DNA of 34,000 nucleotides from Candidatus Methanophagales archaeon (GCA_013139985.1 WSZT01000055.1:1-34000); one strand, 5' to 3'. Positions 6,957 to 15,693 are shown, counted from the first letter of the stretch. Notes: generated from the sequence alone by a model not told the origin. A program made the numbers and translations.

Positions 6957-7484
6957 ATGACCGAAGCAACAAAGAAACATCAATACACGCTGATCATTCT
7001 GAAGCCAGACGCATTGGTGAAATACTTGACCGGGAACATCCTCACCCACCTTTTAGAAGCACGTCTGAGGATCGTTGGCGCAAAAGTTGTCAAAGTATCG
7101 CGGGAACTTGCGGAGCTGCATTATGAGCATTTAAAAGACGAACCGTTTTTTGATGACCTCTATGAGTACTTTTCCGGTAAAGCCTATGGCCCTGACTATG
7201 AACGCGTACTTGTGTTTGTGTCCGAAGGGGTGGACGCGATCTCAAAAGTGCGAAGGATAGCAGGTGCAACGAATCCGCTCGAAGCAGACCCGATAACCAT
7301 CCGCGGAGCATACGGTAGGATTAGCAAAAAGGGCATCATGGAGAATGTCATCCATTGCTCGGACTCCGAAGAATCCGCAAAAAGAGAGATCCATCTTTGG
7401 TTCGATCCGGACGAGATTATTGAAGAAATCTACCCTACCAAAACGGTCATTAAGAACAATTACGAAGTGACTGAATGGGCATAG
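6957..7484 (+). CDS. ndk: nucleoside diphosphate kinase, enlarged form
   Basis: Nucleoside diphosphate kinase moves the gamma phosphate of NTPs to NDPs through a phospho-histidine. I start it at the ATG at 6957 (175 aa), which has aaaggtg upstream, rather than at the TTG at 6909 used by the track. Visible motifs are ILKPDAL (residues 14-20), AGATNPLEA, TIRGAYG, and the active-site NVIHCSDS with H133 followed by EESAKREI. It is longer than the usual ~150 residues. An extra segment occurs around FSGKAYGPDYERVL before the VFVSEG strand, with further extra residues between RGAYG and the histidine loop and at the C-terminus. All key residues appear present, so activity is likely. It converges with trpC. 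Confidence 0.9.
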   Translation: MTEATKKHQYTLIILKPDALVKYLTGNILTHLLEARLRIVGAKVVKVSRELAELHYEHLKDEPFFDDLYEYFSGKAYGPDYERVLVFVSEGVDAISKVRRIAGATNPLEADPITIRGAYGRISKKGIMENVIHCSDSEESAKREIHLWFDPDEIIEEIYPTKTVIKNNYEVTEWA

Positions 7485-7557
7485 TGCGTTCATGTGTCAA
7501 TGCGTGAGTTCATTGATGTGCTTATCATCATAAACTCAACTTCGTCTTGGATTGCAT

Positions 7558-7586
7558 TTCTCGTAAAAATCTACGTAATCGTGAGG
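7558..7586. repeat. degenerate relative of the 3295-3354 palindrome arm
   Basis: The sequence ttctcgtaaaaatctacgtaatcgtgagg resembles the right arm of the palindromes before the intron copies (ctcgtgtaaatctgtgtaatctcgtgg). It lies between the convergent 3' ends of ndk and trpC. Only one arm is clear. Confidence 0.35.
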
Positions 7587-7597
7587 TTATAAAAGAG

Positions 7598-8434
7598 CTA
7601 AAACGAATTTGCGATTTTTTCGCTATCCACCAACTCTTTCACTTTATGCGCTATATCCGCAGCATTCATAACGGATGTGCCAACAAGTAAGGCGTCAGCA
7701 CCAGCGTCGAACATCCGCGTTGCATCTTCCGTATTATTTATTCCACTCAGAGCAACTAAAGGTACATCGTCCGGTATCTTCGGTTTGACTTCCGGTGCAA
7801 TCGCTTCAAAAGTCTCCAGGGTCACTTCAAACGTATCTAAGTCGCGATTGTTTATGCCTATTAACGATGATGATGAAATGTCCGTTAGGTCGGCATCAAG
7901 AATCTTGTCTTTTGATTCGCGATCTATCTCGATAAGTGATTCTATACCCAGTGAGGATGCTTTCTTTGCCAGCTCCTCCAATTTTTCCACAGTTAAGAAT
8001 CTCGCTATTAGCAATATCACATTTGCACCGCAAGCATACGATTCGTAGACCTGAAACGCATCGAAGATGAAGTCCTTTCTCAATATCGGCAGGTCAACAT
8101 AAACTTTTACGGCTCTTAAATCGTCTAAACTACCGGAAAACGCTTCGTCCGTCAGAACGGATAGCGCACATGCACCGCCTTCTTTCATTTGGCTCGCTGC
8201 TTCTTCTGCGTCTATTACTACTTCGTTCCCTCCGGCTTTTAAGCCTCTTCGCTTTACTTCTGTAATGACCGGTCGTTTCCCTGATGCTTTAGCCGCTAAT
8301 ATTGCGTCTTTTATGCTTCTTCGTTCTTTTAGCTTCTCGATAGTTGCCTGCTTTCTCTTTAGTATTTCTTCTACCATTTTATCGTGAAATTTTGTGCTGT
8401 ATTTTAAGTAAGCGTGTGATGATTTATATTTCAC
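7598..8434 (-). CDS. trpC: indole-3-glycerol-phosphate synthase
   Basis: TrpC closes the indole ring in tryptophan biosynthesis, turning carboxyphenylamino-deoxyribulose phosphate into indoleglycerol phosphate. The 278-residue TIM barrel shows E59 and K61 (ITEVKRRG), the catalytic lysine K120 (LRKDFIFDAFQ), E169 (LIEID), N196 (IGINNRDLDTF), and the phosphate-binding SGI and LLVGTSVM loops. The first active-site loop reads KRRGLKAGG where most family members have a KR-x-SPS sequence, which is unusual. The start overlaps the trpD stop by four bases (ATGA), indicating translational coupling. The first ~20 residues look like an extension, and Met20 is an alternative start. Other trp genes are outside the window. 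Confidence 0.92.
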   Translation of the reverse strand: MKYKSSHAYLKYSTKFHDKMVEEILKRKQATIEKLKERRSIKDAILAAKASGKRPVITEVKRRGLKAGGNEVVIDAEEAASQMKEGGACALSVLTDEAFSGSLDDLRAVKVYVDLPILRKDFIFDAFQVYESYACGANVILLIARFLTVEKLEELAKKASSLGIESLIEIDRESKDKILDADLTDISSSSLIGINNRDLDTFEVTLETFEAIAPEVKPKIPDDVPLVALSGINNTEDATRMFDAGADALLVGTSVMNAADIAHKVKELVDSEKIANSF

Positions 8435-9438
8435 TGCGCAAACCGAATAAAAGCCTCTAACTTCTCTGCCGCCTTCCCATCGTCCAATACTCCCTTCGCA
8501 ATTCCAAAACCTTCTTTTATGCTAGTTGCTTCGTCAGCGGCGAAGATAGCCGCAGCGGCATTCAACAAAACAACGTCCCGCTTCGCTCCCTCTTCCTTGC
8601 AACTCAATATATCACGCAATATCTTCGCACTCGCTTTCCTATCTCCACCTGCAATTTCATCAGGCGATGCCGGTTGCAGCCCAAAATCCTCTGGTTCTAT
8701 GTAATACGATTCTATATTGCCATTTTCCAGGTGCGACACCTTCGTCTTCCCGGAGATAGAAACCTCATCCACGCCCGGCTCACCATGCACCACTAACGCC
8801 TTCTTCAGCCCCAATATACGAAGCACTTTCGCTATCTTCTCGGTTACCGCAGCATCGTAAACGCCAATGAGTTGATGCGTTGCATTTGCAGGATTCGTTA
8901 ACGGACCCAGAATATTGAACACCGTCCTCATACCCAGCTTCTGCCGCACTTCCATCACATTCTTCATCGCCTTATGGTGCAGGGGCGCGAACATGAACCC
9001 AATCCCTATTTTCTCAATGCTTTCCTCTATCTTGCGAGGCGGCAAAGCCAGATTCGCACCTAATTCCTCTATTACGTCCGCACTACCACATTTTGACGTT
9101 ACAGAGCGGTTACCATGTTTCGCTACGGGCACTACGCAAGCAGTGATGAACGCAGCAGTAGTAGAGATATTGAACGTTTTTATCGCATCGCCGCCAGTCC
9201 CGCAAACGTCCACGCTCTTCTCCACTTTCGGTTTTATTTTTAGTGCCATGTCGCGCATGACGCGTGCAAAAGCCGCTATTTCGTCTTCTGTTTCGCCTTT
9301 CGTCCGTAAAGAAGCTAAGAACGCAGCGGTTTGTAGTTTCTCCGCGTCTCCGCTCATTATTGTTCGCATTGCAGCTTCTGCTTCTTCTGCGTTTAGGTTC
9401 TTCCTATCTACAACTTTGCCGAGATATTTTTCGAGCAT
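8431..9438 (-). CDS. trpD: anthranilate phosphoribosyltransferase
   Basis: TrpD joins anthranilate to PRPP in the second committed step of tryptophan biosynthesis. The 335-residue protein has the PRPP-binding CGTGGD (residues 79-84), the KHGNR loop (107-111), TSKCGSAD and the anthranilate-side TVFNILGPLTNP and GEPGVDE segments. Length and order are standard. It is the first gene of a two-gene trpD-trpC operon reading leftwards and shares a short 50-bp divergent promoter region with larC. No Shine-Dalgarno sequence is obvious before its ATG, suggesting a short-leader or leaderless transcript. Confidence 0.95.
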   Translation of the reverse strand: MLEKYLGKVVDRKNLNAEEAEAAMRTIMSGDAEKLQTAAFLASLRTKGETEDEIAAFARVMRDMALKIKPKVEKSVDVCGTGGDAIKTFNISTTAAFITACVVPVAKHGNRSVTSKCGSADVIEELGANLALPPRKIEESIEKIGIGFMFAPLHHKAMKNVMEVRQKLGMRTVFNILGPLTNPANATHQLIGVYDAAVTEKIAKVLRILGLKKALVVHGEPGVDEVSISGKTKVSHLENGNIESYYIEPEDFGLQPASPDEIAGGDRKASAKILRDILSCKEEGAKRDVVLLNAAAAIFAADEATSIKEGFGIAKGVLDDGKAAEKLEAFIRFAQ

Positions 9439-9464
9439 TTTTTATTTTCTGTTATGACTTTCAT

Positions 9465-9473
9465 AATATATAT
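9465..9473. promoter_or_regulatory. shared TATA element between trpD and larC
   Basis: The near-symmetric aatatatat lies about 24 bp before the larC ATG and about 30 bp before the trpD ATG on the other strand. It could serve both directions. The spacing implies leaderless or very short-leader transcripts for both genes. Confidence 0.4.
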
Positions 9474-9488
9474 CCTTCTTTATAAGAG

Positions 9489-10694
9489 ATGAAAGCATTA
9501 GTACTCGAACCTTTTTCCGGTGCCTCCGGCGACATGATCCTTGGCAGTCTACTGGATTTAGGCGTTGATGTATCGAAGATAAGCGATGCAATTTCTGCCT
9601 TTGACCTTGAGCTGGAGCTAAAAGAAGTGAGAAAGTGCGGTATAGCAGCAAAAAAAGTGGAGTTCGCAAGTAAGCGAAAAGATACTGAAAGCGGCCGACA
9701 TGAGAAGTCATACAAGGATATTGTGCACTTGATAGAAGACAGTGGATTGAACAAGGAGATAATACAGAACTCGTTAAGCGTATTTGAGAAGATAGCAGAT
9801 GCCGAAGCAAAAGTGCATGGTAAGCCGAAAGCTAGTTTGTCTTTTCACGAACTCGGTGATCTTGATACAATCGGCGACGTGGTGGGGTGCACAACAGCTC
9901 TTTTGGATATTCGGCCTGACACGATCATAAGCACACCCATTTCGGTTGGTGGCGGCTTCGTGGAGACTGCGCATGGACTTCTACCGGTACCGGCACCCGC
10001 AACACTTGAAATATTGAAACAGTCCGCTTTGCTATACCACGGCGGTCCTTCTGAATTTGAACTGCTCACGCCAACAGGGGCAGCGATATTAGCTCATTTT
10101 GTTCATCGCTCTGAACCCTTTTCTCCTCCAATGCGTATAGAAGAAACAGGATACGGTGCCGGGTCGAGGGACTTGCCTGTGCCTAACGTCTTAAGAGCGA
10201 GCATAGGCGAAATCGCGAACTCCATGCCATTATTAAGCACAGATGATGTGGACGTACTGGAGACCAATGTAGACAATGTCACCGGCGAGGTGCTGGGCAA
10301 TCTAATAGAGGTTCTTATGGCGGAGGGTGCAAAGGACGTTGCCATCACACCTGCACAGATGAAGAAGAACAGAAGCGGGCACAGTATCAAGGTGATTGCA
10401 GCACCGCAAGACGTCCCACAAATAGCCTATCGAATAATGGCCGAGACCGGATCCCTGGGCGTTAGGGTTATGCAGGTAAAACACCGGTTCATTGCTGATA
10501 GAGAAGAGAAGAAGGTGAAGGTGAGAATAAAAGGTGTGGAAAAAGAAGTGGGTGTGAAAATAGGCAGGGATGCAAAAGGGGATATATTAAACATAGCTGC
10601 GGAATTTGAAGATGCGAAAAGGGTTGCGAACGAGCTGAAAATACCGCTAAAAGAAGTTATTAAGATCGTGGAAGGAACATATTACTATAAATAA
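9489..10694 (+). CDS. larC: nickel-pincer cofactor nickel insertase LarC
   Basis: LarC inserts nickel into pyridinium-3,5-bisthiocarboxylic acid mononucleotide, using CTP, to make the nickel-pincer nucleotide cofactor first found in lactate racemase. The 401-residue protein starts with the family signature EPFSGASGDM (residues 7-16), then FHELGDLDTIGDVVG, the GGGFVETAHGLLPVPAPAT block and TPTGAAIL. The second half has LETNVDNVTGEVLG and the C-terminal domain with PQDVPQIAYRIMAETGSLGVR. It is full length and not split by a programmed frameshift as in Lactobacillus. LarB, LarE and LarA-type enzymes are not in the window, so the client enzyme is unknown. Confidence 0.92.
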   Translation: MKALVLEPFSGASGDMILGSLLDLGVDVSKISDAISAFDLELELKEVRKCGIAAKKVEFASKRKDTESGRHEKSYKDIVHLIEDSGLNKEIIQNSLSVFEKIADAEAKVHGKPKASLSFHELGDLDTIGDVVGCTTALLDIRPDTIISTPISVGGGFVETAHGLLPVPAPATLEILKQSALLYHGGPSEFELLTPTGAAILAHFVHRSEPFSPPMRIEETGYGAGSRDLPVPNVLRASIGEIANSMPLLSTDDVDVLETNVDNVTGEVLGNLIEVLMAEGAKDVAITPAQMKKNRSGHSIKVIAAPQDVPQIAYRIMAETGSLGVRVMQVKHRFIADREEKKVKVRIKGVEKEVGVKIGRDAKGDILNIAAEFEDAKRVANELKIPLKEVIKIVEGTYYYK

Positions 10695-10726
10695 TGCTTT
10701 TCTTTTTAGTGTAAAACGGAAAGTTT

Positions 10727-10809
10727 GCGGGGGTTGCCAAGAGGACAAAGGCGCAGCGTTGAGGTCGCTGTCCCGTAGGGGTTCGAGGGTTCAAATCCCT
10801 CCCTCCGCA
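10727..10809 (+). tRNA. tRNA-Leu (anticodon GAG)
   Basis: The acceptor stem GCGGGGG pairs with CCTCCGC with one G-U pair. The anticodon stem CAGCG/CGCTG encloses TTGAGGT, giving GAG. A long variable arm (tcccgtaggggttc) marks a class II leucine tRNA, and the T arm is GAGGGTTCAAATCCCTC. The discriminator base is A, CCA is not encoded and there is no intron. Confidence 0.96.
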
Positions 10810-10902
10810 TTAAAGAGTTTTATCATAAACAAAACAAAGTATAACTGTTAAGTGCTTTTATCATTACATAGGTATATTATTTTTAATGGTGAGGTAGAGA
10901 AG

Positions 10903-11976
10903 ATGAAACAAGTTGGTGGAGGGGTAGTCTCGGAAGGCGAGAAAATAACTGTAAGGGAGAATGATGCTGAATTAGAAAAGATCCTGGAAAAATCAAAGAC
11001 CGTTATAAAGGTGATTGGATGCGGTGGAAGTGGGACAAATACAATAGAGCGGATGACAGTGGACGGTATTTTTGGCGCTGATTTATTCGCACTGAACACA
11101 GATGCGCAACATTTGTTGTTTTCAAAAGTGGATAATAAGCTATTGATAGGTAAGAAGACAACGAGGGGGCTAGGTGCAGGAAGTATCCCGAAATTAGGCG
11201 AAGAAGCAGCGAAGGAGAATGATTCTGATATAAGGGCTATGGTTGAGGATGCGGACATGGTATTTGTAACCTGTGGATTAGGCGGAGGCACAGGAACAGG
11301 GTCAGCGCCAGTAGTTGCACAAGCAGTGCAAGAAGCAGGCGCTCTTACTATCGGTGTGGTAACCGTCCCTTTTAAGGCCGAAGGGGATGTACGGATGGAA
11401 AATACAGATGTAGGACTGGAAAAACTGCGTGAGAATACTGACACTTTGATTGTTATACCAAATGACCGGTTATTGGAGGTAGTCCCGAGATTGCCATTAA
11501 ATGATGCTTTTAGAGTTGCCGATGAAGTCCTTATGCGTGCGGTTAAGGGGATAACAGAACTGATAACAAAACCAGGTCTTATAAATCTGGACTTCGCAGA
11601 TGTGAGAACGGTGATGAAAGATGGTGGAATGGCAATGATTGGATTTGGGGAATCCGACGGACAGAATAAAGCAATAGAATCAGTGAGAAAGGCGTTAAGC
11701 TCGCCCTTGCTCGATGTTGACGTCTCCGATGCCAAATCGGCACTGGTAAACGTAACAGGTGGTGAAGACATGACCGTAGAGGAAGCGGAAAGCGCCCTTC
11801 AGGAAGTGTCTAAAATGATGAGCCCTGATGCAAGAATCATCTGGGGTGTTCAGGTAAGTCCCGAGCTGAAGAATGTGCTAAGAACTCTGCTCATTGTGAC
11901 CGGTGTGAAGTCCGAGCAGATATATGCGAGGCGGGATACAAAGAAAGAGCGATATGGCATTGAAATCGTGCATTAA
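10903..11976 (+). CDS. ftsZ: cell division protein FtsZ
   Basis: FtsZ is a tubulin-like GTPase that polymerises at the division site. I start at the ATG at 10903, preceded by ggtgagg, giving 357 residues. The track extends it by 17 unlikely residues. The GTP-binding signature [12 protein letters not shown] lies at about 126-136. The N-terminal [12 protein letters not shown] loop is at 38-48 and the synergy (T7) loop NLDFAD at 228-233. The C-terminal domain follows to the end, with a short basic tail. It is followed by secE and nusG, a conserved euryarchaeal order. A TATA-like ggtatattatt lies about 27 bp upstream. Confidence 0.96.
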   Translation: MKQVGGGVVSEGEKITVRENDAELEKILEKSKTVIKVIGCGGSGTNTIERMTVDGIFGADLFALNTDAQHLLFSKVDNKLLIGKKTTRGLGAGSIPKLGEEAAKENDSDIRAMVEDADMVFVTCGLGGGTGTGSAPVVAQAVQEAGALTIGVVTVPFKAEGDVRMENTDVGLEKLRENTDTLIVIPNDRLLEVVPRLPLNDAFRVADEVLMRAVKGITELITKPGLINLDFADVRTVMKDGGMAMIGFGESDGQNKAIESVRKALSSPLLDVDVSDAKSALVNVTGGEDMTVEEAESALQEVSKMMSPDARIIWGVQVSPELKNVLRTLLIVTGVKSEQIYARRDTKKERYGIEIVH

Positions 11977-11995
11977 TTAATAAGAGGTGACAACA

Positions 11996-12187
11996 ATGGA
12001 ACTGAAGTTCGGAGATCTGATGTTGAAGAAGTTACAGGTGTACATAAGAATACTGAAGTTGGCAAAACGGCCAACAAGAGACGAATTCTCCAAGATTTCT
12101 AAAATCGCTGGTGCCGCGATGGCTCTGGTTGGACTCATCGGTTTTTTTATCTATCTCCTGATGACAGTATTACCTGAGGCTTTGTAG
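11996..12187 (+). CDS. secE: protein translocase SecE / Sec61 gamma subunit
   Basis: SecE is the small tail-anchored subunit that clamps SecY in the protein-conducting channel. The start I choose is the ATG at 11996, six bases after the ribosome-binding site gaggtga. The track uses the GTG inside that site. The 63-residue product has an amphipathic N-terminal helix ([16 protein letters not shown]) and one membrane helix ([19 protein letters not shown]), the standard archaeal SecE layout. It lies 19 bp after ftsZ and 1 bp before nusG. Confidence 0.92.
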   Translation: MELKFGDLMLKKLQVYIRILKLAKRPTRDEFSKISKIAGAAMALVGLIGFFIYLLMTVLPEAL

Positions 12188-12188
12188 T

Positions 12189-12656
12189 ATGGTTAATGTA
12201 TACGCGGTAAAAACAACGGTAAATCAAGAGCTAGCAGTTGCGACTATGGTTGAGGGTGCATTAGGCGAAGAAGGTGTGAAGGATCATGGAATTAGGGCGA
12301 TAATGGTACCCGAAGAGCTAAAGGGGTATCTGCTCGTAGAAGCCTCTTTTCCTGAAGCGCTAGAACAAATAATTCAGAGTATTCCACATGCAAGGGGATT
12401 GGTCAAAGGAGTGATGGGCTTGGAAGAAGTTGAGCATTTCCTTACGCCAAAACCATCTGTAACGGGGATATTGGAAGGTAGTATAATAGAAATTGTCTCG
12501 GGACCATTTAAAGGCGAACGAGCAAGAGTGAAAAAAGTAGACGAGGCACATGAAGAAATCACCATCGAATTATTTGAAGCTATGGTTCCGATACCTGTCA
12601 CGGTCAGAGGGGATAGTGTGAGAGTATTGAGCAAAGAGGAGAATGAAGCGGAATAA
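12189..12656 (+). CDS. spt5: transcription elongation factor Spt5 (NusG-type)
   Basis: Archaeal Spt5 binds the RNA polymerase clamp with Spt4 and promotes processive elongation. The 155-residue protein has an N-terminal NGN domain (about 1-85, [12 protein letters not shown]...KGYLLVEA) and a C-terminal KOW domain ([21 protein letters not shown], about 95-150). The gene starts directly after secE, a standard translocase/elongation-factor pairing. The L11-L1-L10 genes that often follow are absent here and hisI follows instead. Confidence 0.94.
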   Translation: MVNVYAVKTTVNQELAVATMVEGALGEEGVKDHGIRAIMVPEELKGYLLVEASFPEALEQIIQSIPHARGLVKGVMGLEEVEHFLTPKPSVTGILEGSIIEIVSGPFKGERARVKKVDEAHEEITIELFEAMVPIPVTVRGDSVRVLSKEENEAE

Positions 12657-12662
12657 AACATT

Positions 12663-13016
12663 ATGGTCAAAGAGAAGGAATTAAAGTCCGCGATAGTACA
12701 GGATTATGAAACTGGGGAGGTCCTTATGCTTGCACACATGGATGATGAAGCGCTGAGGCTAACCCTAGAGACCAAAAAGGCACATTACTGGAGCAGGAGT
12801 AGAGGTAAATTATGGCTGAAGGGAGAGATTTCAGGTAATGAGCAGATAGTAAAGGACATCTTTATAGACTGTGATGAAGATGCAGTGCTACTGAAGGTGA
12901 AGCAGATAGGGGGGGCATGTCATATGGGATACCGATCATGCTTTTACCGCAAGATAAACGGCGAAATAGTGGGTAAGAAAGTGTTCGACCCCGAAGAGAA
13001 ATATGGTAAAAATTGA
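12663..13016 (+). CDS. hisI: phosphoribosyl-AMP cyclohydrolase
   Basis: HisI opens the adenine ring of phosphoribosyl-AMP in histidine biosynthesis and is a zinc- and magnesium-dependent enzyme. The 117-residue stand-alone form has [31 protein letters not shown], the metal-binding DCDEDAVL and the zinc-ligand [11 protein letters not shown]. It starts six bases after spt5 and is probably cotranscribed. HisE is not fused and not present in the window. Confidence 0.95.
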   Translation: MVKEKELKSAIVQDYETGEVLMLAHMDDEALRLTLETKKAHYWSRSRGKLWLKGEISGNEQIVKDIFIDCDEDAVLLKVKQIGGACHMGYRSCFYRKINGEIVGKKVFDPEEKYGKN

Positions 13017-13040
13017 TTTCCTAAGTGTTATAGTGATACA

Positions 13041-13050
13041 TTTATATATA
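13041..13050 (+). promoter_or_regulatory. TATA box for alba
   Basis: The element tttatatata lies about 40 bp before the alba ATG. It leaves a short leader containing the ribosome-binding site ggtgatg. Alba is normally very abundant, which fits a near-consensus box. Confidence 0.55.
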
Positions 13051-13086
13051 CTCTAGACCTATAGTGCAAAGTGGTGATGCAAAAAA

Positions 13087-13365
13087 ATGCCAGACGACAA
13101 CGTGATATATATCGGAAATAAGTCTGTGATGAGTTATGTCTTAGCTGTGGTGACGCAGTTTAACAACGGCTTTGACGAAGTAGTGATAAAGGCGAGAGGT
13201 AGAGCAATTTCTAGGGCTGTAGACACCGCAGAAGTGGTAAAGAACAAGTTCATGCCAGGGGTGGAAGTGAAGGACCTAAAAATAGGGACGGAGCAAATAC
13301 AAGGGGAAGGCGGAGACAAAGCGAATGTCTCTTCGATGGAAATAACAATGAATACGAAGGCATAA
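13087..13365 (+). CDS. albA: chromatin protein Alba
   Basis: Alba is a small dimeric DNA- and RNA-binding protein that coats archaeal chromatin. The 92-residue product has the signature [20 protein letters not shown], where the lysine at about position 12 is the one acetylated in some species, and [17 protein letters not shown] followed by the beta-hairpin. It has its own promoter and a terminator-like hairpin with a T tract downstream, so it is probably monocistronic. Confidence 0.96.
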   Translation: MPDDNVIYIGNKSVMSYVLAVVTQFNNGFDEVVIKARGRAISRAVDTAEVVKNKFMPGVEVKDLKIGTEQIQGEGGDKANVSSMEITMNTKA

Positions 13366-13366
13366 C

Positions 13367-13436
13367 GGGAGATAGAAGTAGATCTAAGAAAGTTTACTCC
13401 TAAATTTCTATCATTTCCCACATTTTTTATTTTTTA
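13367..13436 (+). terminator. hairpin plus T tract after alba
   Basis: The arms gggagatagaa and ttctatcatttccc are an imperfect inverted repeat, followed by acattttttatttttta. Archaeal termination depends mainly on the T tract, so this is a plausible end for the alba transcript. Confidence 0.5.
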
Positions 13437-13464
13437 TAGAGATACTTATACCATCATATTAGAA

Positions 13465-14385
13465 ATGTTCACGAAAAAGCACATCATTTCGACACGTGAT
13501 TTCTCGAAGGCTGAACTAGATTTTATATTAAATCGTGCAGAGGAGTTAGAGTCATATGCCATACGGGGAGCGGGACAAGAAAGCGAGTTACTAAAAGGTA
13601 AAATACTCGCCAATCTCTTCTATGAGCCAAGTACTCGAACACGGCTATCATTTGAAGTGGCGATGAAGCGATTAGGTGGTGAAGTGGTAAATTTATCCTC
13701 GCCCGAAGCGAGTTCCGCAGCGAAAGGTGAAAATTTAGTAGATACTATAAGGGTAGTCTCAGGATATTGTGACATAATCGCGCTCCGACATCCGAAGGAA
13801 GGCGCATCGAGAATGGCTGCTTCTTTCTCTTCTGTGCCGATAATAAATGCCGGTGATGGTGCAGGGCAGCATCCTACGCAGACTTTGCTCGATTTATACA
13901 CCATAAGGAAGGAGAATTTACTTGATGAGCTCAAGATTGCCCTGATTGGGGACCTGAAATACAGTAGAACGGTGCATTCTCTGGCTTATGCCCTATCATT
14001 ATATGGTGCGAAGCTATTTTTTGTGTCGCCTGATGCTTTGAGGATGCCCGATGAGATAAAAATGGACTTAGAAAGTGCAGGGGCCGAAATCTTCGAATCC
14101 ACTAAAATAACGGACTTTATAAATGAAGTAAACGTGTTATATGTAACGAGGATACAAAGAGAGCGGTTTCCTGACCCTGCGGAGTATAACAAAGTGGCGG
14201 GCACCTACCGGATAACTACGGAGCTTATAGCGGAGAATGAAGATGTGGTAATTATGCATCCACTCCCCAAATTGGACGAAATAAATGCGGATGTGGACCA
14301 GACAAAAAATGCGAGATATTTCCGACAGGCTTTTTACGGCACGCCTGTAAGGATGGCCGTCCTTTCTTTATTATTGAGAAGTTAA
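13465..14385 (+). CDS. pyrB: aspartate carbamoyltransferase, catalytic chain
   Basis: PyrB condenses carbamoyl phosphate with aspartate in pyrimidine biosynthesis. The 306-residue protein has the carbamoyl-phosphate loop STRTRLSFE (from residue 56), SSAAKGEN with the lysine supplied to the neighbouring active site, LRHPKEGAS, HPTQTLLDLYTI, and HPLPKLDEI in the aspartate domain. The regulatory chain PyrI, which usually follows in archaea, is not adjacent. The next gene is glyA. An AT-rich tttttatagag about 30 bp upstream may be the TATA box of a near-leaderless message. Confidence 0.95.
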   Translation: MFTKKHIISTRDFSKAELDFILNRAEELESYAIRGAGQESELLKGKILANLFYEPSTRTRLSFEVAMKRLGGEVVNLSSPEASSAAKGENLVDTIRVVSGYCDIIALRHPKEGASRMAASFSSVPIINAGDGAGQHPTQTLLDLYTIRKENLLDELKIALIGDLKYSRTVHSLAYALSLYGAKLFFVSPDALRMPDEIKMDLESAGAEIFESTKITDFINEVNVLYVTRIQRERFPDPAEYNKVAGTYRITTELIAENEDVVIMHPLPKLDEINADVDQTKNARYFRQAFYGTPVRMAVLSLLLRS

Positions 14386-14412
14386 AATAGAAAGTGGAGG
14401 CAAGAAAGGGGG

Positions 14413-15693
14413 ATGAAGAGAAGAATTGAGATGGAAGCAGAGATAGAAGAGATTGTGGATGCAGTAAGGAAACATCACGAACTGTATAAAAATGCATTGC
14501 CTATGATCGCAAGTGAGAATATCACGAGTAATAAGGTAAGGATGCTACTCGCTTCTGATTTGTCGCACAGGTATGCAGAAGGGGAAGTAGGAAACAGGTT
14601 TTACCAGGGCTGTAAATACATAGATGTGATAGAGACGAAGGCAATAGAGTTTGCAAAAGAACTCTTTGTGGCGGAACATGCAAATGTAAAGCCTATTTCG
14701 GGTGTAACTGCGAATATGGCCGCTCTTTTTGCTCTTACTTCTCCGGGCGAAAAATTAATGGCTTTATCCGTGCCTAATGGCGGGCATATAAGTCATTCGA
14801 AAGTTTCTATTCCCTCGATGCGGAATTTGACATTGGAAACGTTCCCATATGACGCGCGGGAAATGAATATAGATGTAGATGAGATGGTGAAGGCAATAAG
14901 GCTAAATAAGCCTTCGCTATTACTCTTTGGAGGTAGTCTATTCCTCTTTCCGCACCCTATTTCTGAGGCGAGGGAAGCAGCGGATGAAGTGGGTGCGAAT
15001 ATAGTGTATGATGGATCGCATGTATTAGGGCTTATTGCGGGAAAGAAATTTCAGGATCCCTTGCGTGAAGGGGCAGATGTTGTGGCAAGCAGCACACATA
15101 AAACCTTTCCGGGCCCTCAGGGTGCGCTGTTATTATGTAAAGAGAGCTTAAAAGAGAGAATAGATAGTGCTGTTTTCCCTGGAACTGTGAGCAATCATCA
15201 CCTGCATCATGTTGCGGGGTTGGCAGTTTCATTAGCGGAAATGCTGTATTTTGGTGAGGCCTATGCAACACAGATAATTTCAAATGCGAAAGTATTAGCA
15301 CAGAGCCTATATGAAAAAGGGTTTGATGTTTTATGCGAGCATAAAGGGTTTACCGAGTCGCATCAAATTGCCATAAACACTCTCAGCCATGGCGGTGGGG
15401 CTGCGGTTGCGGAAAAATTGGAAAAGGCGAATATAATAATAAATAAAAACATGCTGCCTTCTGATAAAGACCCCGAAAAGCCGGCCGGGATCAGAATTGG
15501 TGTGCAAGAACTTACGCGGATAGGGATGAAGGGATCGGAGATGAGAGAAATAGCTGCTCTTATAGCGCGGGTAGTAATAGGTGGAGAAGACGAAAATAGG
15601 ATAAAGGATGAAGTTCTAGCGCTAAGGGTGGGTTTTCAGCAAATCCACTATTGCTCAGATGATGGAGATGCATACGCATTTCCAACAATATAA
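14413..15693 (+). CDS. glyA: serine hydroxymethyltransferase (archaeal type)
   Basis: GlyA interconverts serine and glycine with a folate or tetrahydromethanopterin one-carbon carrier and PLP. The 426-residue protein has MIASENITS, RYAEGEVGNRFYQGC, the PLP-contacting YDGSH (D200, H203) and the Schiff-base lysine K230 in SSTHKTFPGPQGA. The archaeal SHMT form diverges from bacterial GlyA in the cofactor region. In a methanogen-type organism the carrier is probably tetrahydromethanopterin, which is inference. The start is either ATG 14413 or the internal ATG 14431. Both follow a purine-rich stretch (ggaggcaagaaaggggg). Confidence 0.95.
   Translation: MKRRIEMEAEIEEIVDAVRKHHELYKNALPMIASENITSNKVRMLLASDLSHRYAEGEVGNRFYQGCKYIDVIETKAIEFAKELFVAEHANVKPISGVTANMAALFALTSPGEKLMALSVPNGGHISHSKVSIPSMRNLTLETFPYDAREMNIDVDEMVKAIRLNKPSLLLFGGSLFLFPHPISEAREAADEVGANIVYDGSHVLGLIAGKKFQDPLREGADVVASSTHKTFPGPQGALLLCKESLKERIDSAVFPGTVSNHHLHHVAGLAVSLAEMLYFGEAYATQIISNAKVLAQSLYEKGFDVLCEHKGFTESHQIAINTLSHGGGAAVAEKLEKANIIINKNMLPSDKDPEKPAGIRIGVQELTRIGMKGSEMREIAALIARVVIGGEDENRIKDEVLALRVGFQQIHYCSDDGDAYAFPTI

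Noticed and set aside
9774-10484. Several minus-strand ORFs inside larC
   Set aside because: They are shadows of a well-supported gene on the opposite strand.
10852-10902. N-terminal extension of FtsZ in the ORF track ([10 protein letters not shown]...)
   Set aside because: It starts at a non-ATG codon with no ribosome-binding site. The ATG at 10903 has ggtgagg upstream and matches the family start.
14386-14412. Riboswitch or leader element before glyA
   Set aside because: The 27-bp gap is too short and shows only a purine-rich ribosome-binding region.
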